A program made the translations under genes and the position numbers. 64,000 nt of DNA from Tetranychus cinnabarinus. Its lineage: Eukaryota; Arthropoda; Arachnida; Trombidiformes; Tetranychidae. Location: assembly GCA_022266195.1 (NCBI GenBank), contig WHVY01000001.1:14880001-14944000 (forward strand). The letters run 5' to 3'. Under the pieces are notes generated by a model. That model was not told where the DNA came from and did no database searches. It saw only the letters and a program-made list of their open reading frames with translations. Of this stretch, positions 57,506 through 64,000 are shown piece after piece; position 1 is the stretch's first letter, and each line of letters starts with the position of its first letter.

Positions 57506-58506
57506 AAGTGAAGTCAAAGTGTAACCGAATGCTGAGAACATGAATTAATGGTGATTCGGGATTTATCCTGGTTTTAAACATACATTTCTATCGACTTTAC
57601 ATTGACATCAAAAAAATAATAAGTGACTTTATCCAAACTATTTATTCAGAACTCGAACCAATTTACTTTCGACACGATATAAAACAATGTAGAGCTCATT
57701 TCATGACCGAGCTAAGTCAATTTATTACTATTATGTTATGTAACACTTGTTATTAAATTTTATAAGAACACCGTGACTGTAATTAAAAGATAAATCATTT
57801 TCTAATTAACTGCCATTTAATGGATTCATAATTCAAATAACAGTATACAATGTAATAAAACGACTTATGAGATCAACCTTTAAAAAATTGATCTAATTTC
57901 AATAGTTAATGTTGACATTTTCTCATGGTTACTTTTTAGCATTTCATTATTTTGGTAATGAATCAAGTAAATAAATAGGGTAAATTGTTAACTATTAATG
58001 AACTTAATATTTATGAACTGATCGATTGGCCTTGAAATTTGCAAATAAACAACCCAAAGGAGATTAATAAAGCTTATTGATTTTAAATTTTTAGCTCAAG
58101 TGTTTTTTCAGATTATTTGAATTATGCATGATAATGAATTGTATCACACTTTGAACTTCATAATTTCAACATTTTATAAGTAATTTTCCAAAACCACTCA
58201 CTTCAATGACGCTACAATCAAATCAATCACATGCATAATGAGTTTTGATATTATTCTGAATGGTTTTCACTTGTAAATTTTCAATGAGTGGTGAACTTTA
58301 GATTCAACCATGAATTATTTAACCTTCAATCTTGAAATTTATTTTGAACTGGATTTTATTCATTATTCCTTCAGTTATCAGTGAATTCACTGGGCAATGT
58401 TATAATATTGTAGACAGTTGACACAAATCACGTCTTCTTTGGAATTAAAATCCGCTGAATTGAACTTTTTACAGAGAATCTTGCATTTAATATTGCTCTG
58501 GAAACT
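57506..58506. other. Intergenic, no gene seen
   Basis: The first 220 bp match the 3' flank of O-type GRs; the remainder is AT-rich spacer before the divergent GR. Confidence 0.45.
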
Positions 58507-59926
58507 ATGTCAAAATTGATTCAACTTGTTCTTGGATTTCGGTCAAGTAATGTCGATGATGCTGTAGTAATCAAAGATATGAAACGACTTGAGTCGTTTT
58601 GCATTGCATTTAATATTTTACCAAACGGGTTTGTTCAAGATGCAAGTGTAACACCATCAAAATGGACTATAATAAAATCCATCATTTATTTTTGTATAAT
58701 AATCACCAATATCGGCCATTTAGTATTGTTAAGCGTCTTCAATTTACCCGATCAATGGCTTCATATTTTTGGTGACTTTTTTTGTGGTCATCCAGGTCGT
58801 CGATTTTTTTGGCTTTTCTGGTTGTACATGTCCATTTTCGGTGAAGTGTTGAGACATTTTTGGATTTATTTGGTTAAAAAGGGTCATTTAAAGACACTCA
58901 GATTGTACGATACATTATATTCAAAAGGATTTAGAAGTCAAGTTTTACTTATGAGTCCATTTTATTGTTTAAAGTTTCGTTTTGTGGCCAACAATCTAGC
59001 GATTTGGTGGATCAAAGTGATTGCTCTTTTAACAATCAGTCTTGCTCCAATTTTAGTATTCATTAGTGAATCAGTATCTCAACTACCGAAAACACCTCAA
59101 CAATTTATTTACACTTATTGTTGGCTTTTTATCACTTATCTTGGACTTGTTTGTGGCTTGATCAACCTCATGTTAACCGGCGGTTTGGTTACAATTCATT
59201 TGGCTTACTTTTACTTTAAAGCTGTTCATGTAGCTGAGAATGTGGAACATTTTGCCAGGAAAAGAAGAAGTTCGCATAAGGTTGACTACTTGCTCATGTA
59301 CAAAGCTACTATTCGTGAGGTTATTCAATATCAGAATGAAATCGAACATCTCAACGTTCGATTCTGATTTTAGCGATATAATAGTTGATCTAACTGTAAT
59401 ACCATCAACAGTTAGTCAAACACAATTAAAAATATTTGATTGAAAAAGAGTTTGTTTTAAAAAGAGACAAAAAATTGCAGGAAAGAAAGAGAAGACATGC
59501 TCTCTTTATTTTTCATAAAAGTGTTGCTAATATATGGAATTGCAGAATCAATAGAATAATCAAAGTTAGTAGTTACTTCTAGATGAGCTCTTATTGTAAA
59601 AATCTAAGGAAAGGTACGTGTCGGTTACAATTGGATGCAATAGTTTCTATCAAGGTAATGTCTGGTTTCTCTGTTAGCCATGAAGTGATGTGGAATCCAA
59701 TTTACTTTGTGATTTTAGGAAACTGATTTACAGGATCGACTCTCAAGGACTGATATTGCTTTTACTATCGGCCAATTCCTGGATATGACGACTGAAATAT
59801 TCGTCATTGTAAGTATCAACTTCTTGCCTTAGATGGTTGTATATTAACTGAATTTTACCTTTCGATTTACAGTATTTGATTGAAAATATTTCTCTAATTA
59901 TGATGTTTACAGTAAACTTTCAATAA
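58507..59926 (+). pseudogene. Divergent gustatory-receptor-like gene, TM6 region missing
   Basis: Exon 1 opens at 58507 and stops at 59365-59367 (286 codons). It carries several hydrophobic segments and family echoes (RLESFCIAFNILPNGF; LRHFWIYLVKKGHLKTLRLY in place of the REW-EAKG block). Three small exons follow with exactly family-standard lengths for two of them: 59583-59654 (72 nt), 59719-59808 (90 nt) and 59873-59926 (YLIENISLIMMFTVNF, TM7). Exon 3 lacks YNGxKxGDF. The frame breaks soon after EVIQYQNEIEHLN, and the roughly 70 residues containing TM6 and the exon-1 donor are not found. It is therefore probably a pseudogene, or a receptor with an unrecognised extra exon. Confidence 0.65.
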
Positions 59927-60342
59927 ACTTCACTTGATAATTGCAATCTCGTTGTGTTCATTTTAGAGTTTAACTTTATAATCGTTCGTAATGGTTTCAG
60001 ACTTGGGCCGAATTGTCAAGTGATGTAAGTTTCCTGGTTTTAGTGGTCGTAGTTCTATAGACTTTTTATTGGCATCAAATTTAACTCAGCTAATCCTCAA
60101 TATCAGGGAAATGGAAATCGATTCATTGAAGACACATTTCGCTGGATTCTATGCAGAAGCAAAAATAAATAATTATTATAAGTTCCGAAATGGCGGCATA
60201 TTAAAGTTGCATTAGCTGAATGAAAATCCCGGTACTCGAATCACAAATATTCAAGATTCGTTTTCGCCTCAGACGAAGATTAGGAAATTATCATCAATTA
60301 TATATAATTAAATTAGCTTAACTCTACTGTGGATTGCAACTA
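59927..60342. other. Intergenic, nothing recognised
   Basis: No ORF or repeat of note. Confidence 0.4.
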
Positions 60343-60795
60343 CCAAGGGTTAGGAAAAAGATGGTACCATTTTCAAAATGAAATAAAATGTCAGATTTTG
60401 ATTTTTTGAATTGAACTTTTTTTAAACTGAAAATTCAGTCTAATACCTTTTATCTGGTACGATAATCGTAGTTCTGGGACACATAGATAGCGCACAGATC
60501 AGTTTTAGAAAAAAGTCGATGCAAAACAGTTTTTGAAACCTATGGGAAAATTAACATGTAAAATTCGAGTTTTTCTAATTTCCCATAGAAGCACCATGTT
60601 AAACTCTAAAAAACTTTTTTCATCGACTCTTTTTAAAAATCCATTTGTGCGCTTTCTGTCCCAGAATTACGATCATAGCAAAAAATTAAAGACAAAAGAC
60701 TGTATTTTCAGTTTATAAAATAAATCTGATTAAAAAAGCAGAATCTGCCATTTTATTTAATTTTGAAATCCGTACCATTATTTGCTAACCCTTGG
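60343..60795. mobile_element. Foldback MITE-like element, 453 bp
   Basis: The ends are CCAAGGGTTAG and CTAACCCTTGG, flanked by TA on both sides. The arms pair along most of the element: ATGGTACCATTTTCAAAAT against ATTTTGAAATCCGTACCAT, AAATGTCAGATT against AATCTGCCATTT, GTTCTGGGACA against TGTCCCAGAATTAC, and TCTAATTTCCCATAGAAGC with its partner near 60540. No ORF of note. The termini resemble those at 1668 and 30508 but the target duplication appears to be TA. Confidence 0.72.
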
Positions 60796-62580
60796 TACTT
60801 AGATTTTTCAATTGCTACTTAAACTGCTAATGTATCATTTAGTCAGCAAGCTAACTTTTACTTTTGAGACTTACTGTTGTAAAATTTTGACTAGATTACT
60901 ATGCTTATTGCTATCGATTCAATTTTTTTTATCACTTGTGATCAATAACAAAATCTATTTTAATCAATTATCGATATAAGTAGTAGTGTTTCATACGCTT
61001 CTAAATCAGGAAGTAGATCAAAATGGAGTCAGTGCCCACTCATCATTAGTATAAAATTGCTGGCTACAGAACAGCGTGCTGCATCCAACAATGAACTTTG
61101 TGGAAGAAAAAACTTATTCATTGATAAATCACAAATTTGAAATATTTATTGATTGGAAGAAAGTAGCGGTGATCATGATTCATACTCCAGAGAGTATTGA
61201 ATTGCTGTTTGGACTAAAAACTCTACAAGTGTGTCTGAGTCCGTTCTTTTTTCAATCTTTGCACCAAGAATGAAATTAAATCAAAAAAATTTTTGGAACG
61301 GCACATAACCAATCACTTTTCCATCACAATTATAATCATAATATAAATAGTCGTCTATGTACTCATACATTTCATCAATTTCAGTACAAATTTTGTTTAT
61401 ATCCATTGTTTGGTTTCAGATTTTGAAGATTCAGATGCAGACGATACATCACAATATAAATATTCGTCGATGTCCATTTCACTATTTCCATGAAAAACCT
61501 CCATTACTTTAGTTGATGATTTGGACAAACTTTTGAAACTTTTGAAACTTATCCGAATGATTGTAAAACTAAACTGAGTTCATATTAAACACAAATTTGA
61601 TTGAAATTTAACTATTGCAATGTCGACAGGATTCAGGAACTTGACTGGATGAACTTATTTTGTTTTTCTTCTTGTTTCAAACTGATTTTATCTTGCAGAT
61701 ATTTCCTTATTTGCTTTTTATTTTTGTGAACGTGACTTTTTAATTATAAATCACGAAAATGATGAACAATTTAGCTTCCAGCTATCCTGATTTTATCTAC
61801 ATAATGTATATTGTTCAATACTCTTAGTTAATTTGATGAATTGAACCTTTTTTATGAATTTTTTATTCTTATATAATAAATGTCTTTGAATATTTATGTT
61901 TTGGAGGACTTATTTTATAATAGGTACGTGCGACATATTGTCTGTTTCCATTTTTTGTCCTAAATACGATTAATATCATAACGAATAGTGATTAACATAA
62001 TTTTATGGTTTATTCTTCACTGATTTTTGTATAAATACTCAGTTTTGAATCAACTAAATCATCAGTTCATGTTCAACTTACATGTACATGTATTATTGTG
62101 AATCAACGTTCTTTTATTGAAAGTTTCAAAGTAAACTTAGTTATTTTAACCGTTATCTGCTTTACTGTGTCCAGCCGTCTTAAAGTTAAAGTTAACTCTA
62201 AAGTTAAGTCTTGACTTAAAGTTAAGTAGCTGTCTTCTTGGTCTTTGGCTATCTCGATTTCTAGCTGTTTTTAGAATCTTTGGTTTGTTTGCTGTCTTTT
62301 TGGTCTTTTACTCTCTCAATCATTTTCTATGTTTTAAATTTTTGATTTATTGCTGTCTTGCTGTCCCTGGTTGTCTGCAACTTTGGTTAGTTTCGGTTCT
62401 TTTATTCTGGACTGATAATTCGATTTGGTTTATCCTCATCTTCAAACAAAGCTGCCTTTTCTATATATTTTCAATTGTATTTTCCTTTCGGCTTGTTTTT
62501 GTTTATTTTTCCGTTATTTGATATTTTTGATTGTGATTATCACATCTTCTGAGTATGTCTGTATTCCTCCAAATTCTTAG
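60796..62580. other. Gene-poor stretch
   Basis: No known gene. A 41-codon minus-strand ORF (61406-61281, MDINKICTEIDEMYEYIDDY at its start) has protein-like acidic composition. A related DIDEYLY segment lies just upstream on the same strand, suggesting debris of an internally repetitive protein. Positions 62270-62540 are T-rich and give hydrophobic spurious ORFs. Confidence 0.3.
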
Positions 62581-62584
62581 TTCT

Positions 62585-62732
62585 CAACTTATCAGCAAAA
62601 AGATGCCGAAAAGAAGAACAAGAAGCCAACAACTGAAATTGAACTTATTGAAGCCCTTATTCAGCTCAGCACATGTCTATCAATATGAATGAAACTCTCA
62701 AACCAAAAGTTGATGCTTTTAAGGTTCCCTAA
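62585..62732 (+). pseudogene. Lys-rich coding debris before the PC4-like copy
   Basis: Reads as KDAEKKNKKPTTEIELIEAL in one frame, shifting to MNETLKPKVDAFKVP and a stop. It has protein texture but no recognised family. It may be the upstream part of the same decayed gene. Confidence 0.3.
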
Positions 62733-63107
62733 TTGCCAGAACACTTAAGTAGCTCTATTTCTTTTTCTTCATCGTCGCCTTCCAGCTCTGATTCAGAATC
62801 TCAGGCGAAGAAATCGAAGAAGAAGCAATATGATAACAAACCCATTGAAGTTGACTTATCCAGAATATTTGGTAACGCTAATAGAAATGATGCGCCATCT
62901 TTCGATGACAGAGATGCATTCAGTGCTTCTTCAAACCTTATTTTCTTCACGATTCCTAAATCAAAAGGTAGAATCGGACATTTCAGAAAATATTGATTCA
63001 AAGATTCAAAGCCTCAAGTAAGCTATTATGGTGGAGACATTGGTTAAGAGCAAGTTCCAGGACTGATAGATTGGCTTCGTCGAACCTATGACAACTTGGA
63101 CAAATGA
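62733..63107 (+). pseudogene. PC4/SUB1-like pseudogene with two in-frame stops
   Basis: This is one frame of 124 codons, close to the length of PC4. The Ser-rich acidic N-terminus (SSSISFSSSSPSSSDSESQ) and Lys-rich linker (KKSKKKQ) resemble animal PC4. The ssDNA-binding domain follows: SKGRIGHFRKY, a TGA at codon 88 where Trp is expected (YW in the other copy), a TAA at codon 105, and VPGLIDWLRRT. It is related to the copy at 27388-27975 (KGRIGxxRxY, PGLIDWLxRT). It has no introns. Pseudogene. Confidence 0.65.
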
Positions 63108-63344
63108 TCATTATACAGCCATGTAGTGCCATGGCATCTGGGTTATATTTGCTCATAACTTTGTTCAGAAATGAACATTAGTCTCGTCATTCTCATTAAA
63201 CAACATTGCATTATATATACATTTGTCTGTCTATTTTGATTCTTCGTGCTGAATCTGTTGCGTTGATTAACAACTATGCAATTCGATTTTTGTTGTAAAT
63301 ATATGGCTCCAGATTTTTTTTGCCGTTTATGTTTTTTGCTTTAA
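63108..63344. other. Intergenic, nothing recognised
   Basis: Short spacer with no ORF of note. Confidence 0.3.
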
Positions 63345-63809
63345 CCCTCCGTTGCTACTCTTGAAAAAAGTCAAACTTTATCCTACTTGGTGGATTGTAA
63401 TTTTTGTTCAATGATTTGATCATTTCTTTGAACCTGCTTTGCACAACAACACGATAGGGCTGGCTATTCCATATGGGCAACCAAGCTCGTTTATTATCAA
63501 CATCGTTGCTCAAATCACCTTCTAAATTACATAAAGAAAAAAAAATTAGAAAAAACTAAGAAAGAAATGTCAGTAAACTTACCTTTGAATGAGTTTATTG
63601 CATTTATTAAATTATCAATTTTTGTATAATCTGGTCCATCTTCAGTTGCACATTATTAAGCAGCAGCCTCTTTATGGTTAGAAGTGAGATGTTCAAACAA
63701 ATTCGTGGTGTTGCCAGTTGACTTCAGTCGGTTTAAAACAAATTAAACATTTAGGATCGTGTCCATCTCTTTTCTCAAAATGACTCCAAATTTTACTGAT
63801 TTTCGACAT
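63345..63809 (-). pseudogene. hAT-type transposase relic with BED zinc finger
   Basis: From the ATG at 63809 leftward: SKISKIWSHFEKRDGHDPK then CLIC (C-x2-C), a frameshift, then TTNLFEHLTSNH supplying the H-x4-H of a BED finger. Two stops follow after HKEAAA. An apparent intron (GTAAGT donor near 63590, AG acceptor near 63527) leads to WLPIWNSQPYRVVVQSRFKE and NYNPPSRIKF, resembling the F-x-i-L-x-P-Y-x-PSR region that follows the BED finger in hAT transposases. A stop lies at about 63360. The catalytic domain is not in the window. Dead N-terminal piece of a transposon. Confidence 0.68.
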
Positions 63810-64000
63810 GTTGATACTTATACATAAGTAGCAGAAGTAGCAAACAGAAGGTATTGAAAGAACAATAGTATTGCAGTGAGCAAAGTATTGCTTGGTTAGG
63901 TATCGATAGTATTACTCAAAAATATAATATTGCTGCAACACTACTGCCAACAATACCCAGTCCTATTATATGAGCCACTTCCGATATCTCCGCAAGTAGG

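Noticed and set aside
59960..59995. Possible GR fragment (IIVRNGF)
   Set aside because: Only six or seven residues match the VRNG block and nothing follows; likely chance.
62285..62521. 78-codon hydrophobic ORF
   Set aside because: T-rich tract giving Phe/Leu/Val codons; no start context or relatives.
1..64000. CRISPR array, rRNA genes, or bacterial operon structure
   Set aside because: No regularly spaced repeats, no rRNA-like conserved blocks, and genes are spliced; the window is eukaryotic.

Overview
The window looks like arthropod nuclear DNA, most likely a spider mite (Tetranychus-like). It is AT-rich, its genes have short GT-AG introns, and most genes belong to one lineage-expanded family of seven-transmembrane chemoreceptors of the gustatory receptor (GR, 7tm_7) type. 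A carboxyl/cholinesterase gene of the kind expanded in mites sits among them. The species assignment is inference; the family assignments rest on motifs and exon structure read directly.

I count 17 GR loci plus eight relic fragments. Nearly all share one architecture: a long first exon of about 1.05-1.1 kb carrying the N-terminus and TM1-TM6, then three phase-0 introns and three tiny exons of 72, 90 and 66 nt (78-81, 84 and 66-81 nt in a second subfamily). Eleven loci read intact. The rest are cut by the window edge, 5' truncated, hit by a nonsense codon, missing a splice acceptor, or internally deleted.

Layout: 1-9 kb holds minus-strand GRs (one partial, one with a nonsense codon, one intact), two GR relics and a 353-bp foldback element. 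9-15.4 kb has no recognisable gene apart from a possible short secreted-peptide ORF. 15.4-24.4 kb has a truncated minus-strand GR and then three plus-strand GRs; a 549-bp TA-flanked inverted-repeat element lies inside an intron of the first. 24.9-31.1 kb is a graveyard of unrelated broken coding sequence: a repeat with divergent ORF starts, an unrecognised relic, a PC4/SUB1-like copy, a dUTPase-like relic and a protein-kinase-like relic, ending in a 579-bp foldback. 32.2-40.4 kb has four GRs. 41.1-43.8 kb has an 840-bp inverted repeat followed by the carboxylesterase. 44.7-57.5 kb is a tandem array alternating two GR types. 58.5-59.9 kb is a divergent damaged GR. 60.3-64 kb has a third small foldback, a second PC4-like pseudogene and a BED-finger hAT transposase relic.

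Two duplication histories stand out. The gene pair at 20.2-24.4 kb was copied with its flanks to 32.4-36.3 kb, and the 24.9-31.1 kb graveyard separates the copies. The 44.7-57.5 kb array is built from a two-gene unit repeated three times. The GRs would act as ligand-gated sensory membrane proteins; nothing in the sequence identifies a ligand. The esterase would hydrolyse esters and is functionally separate.
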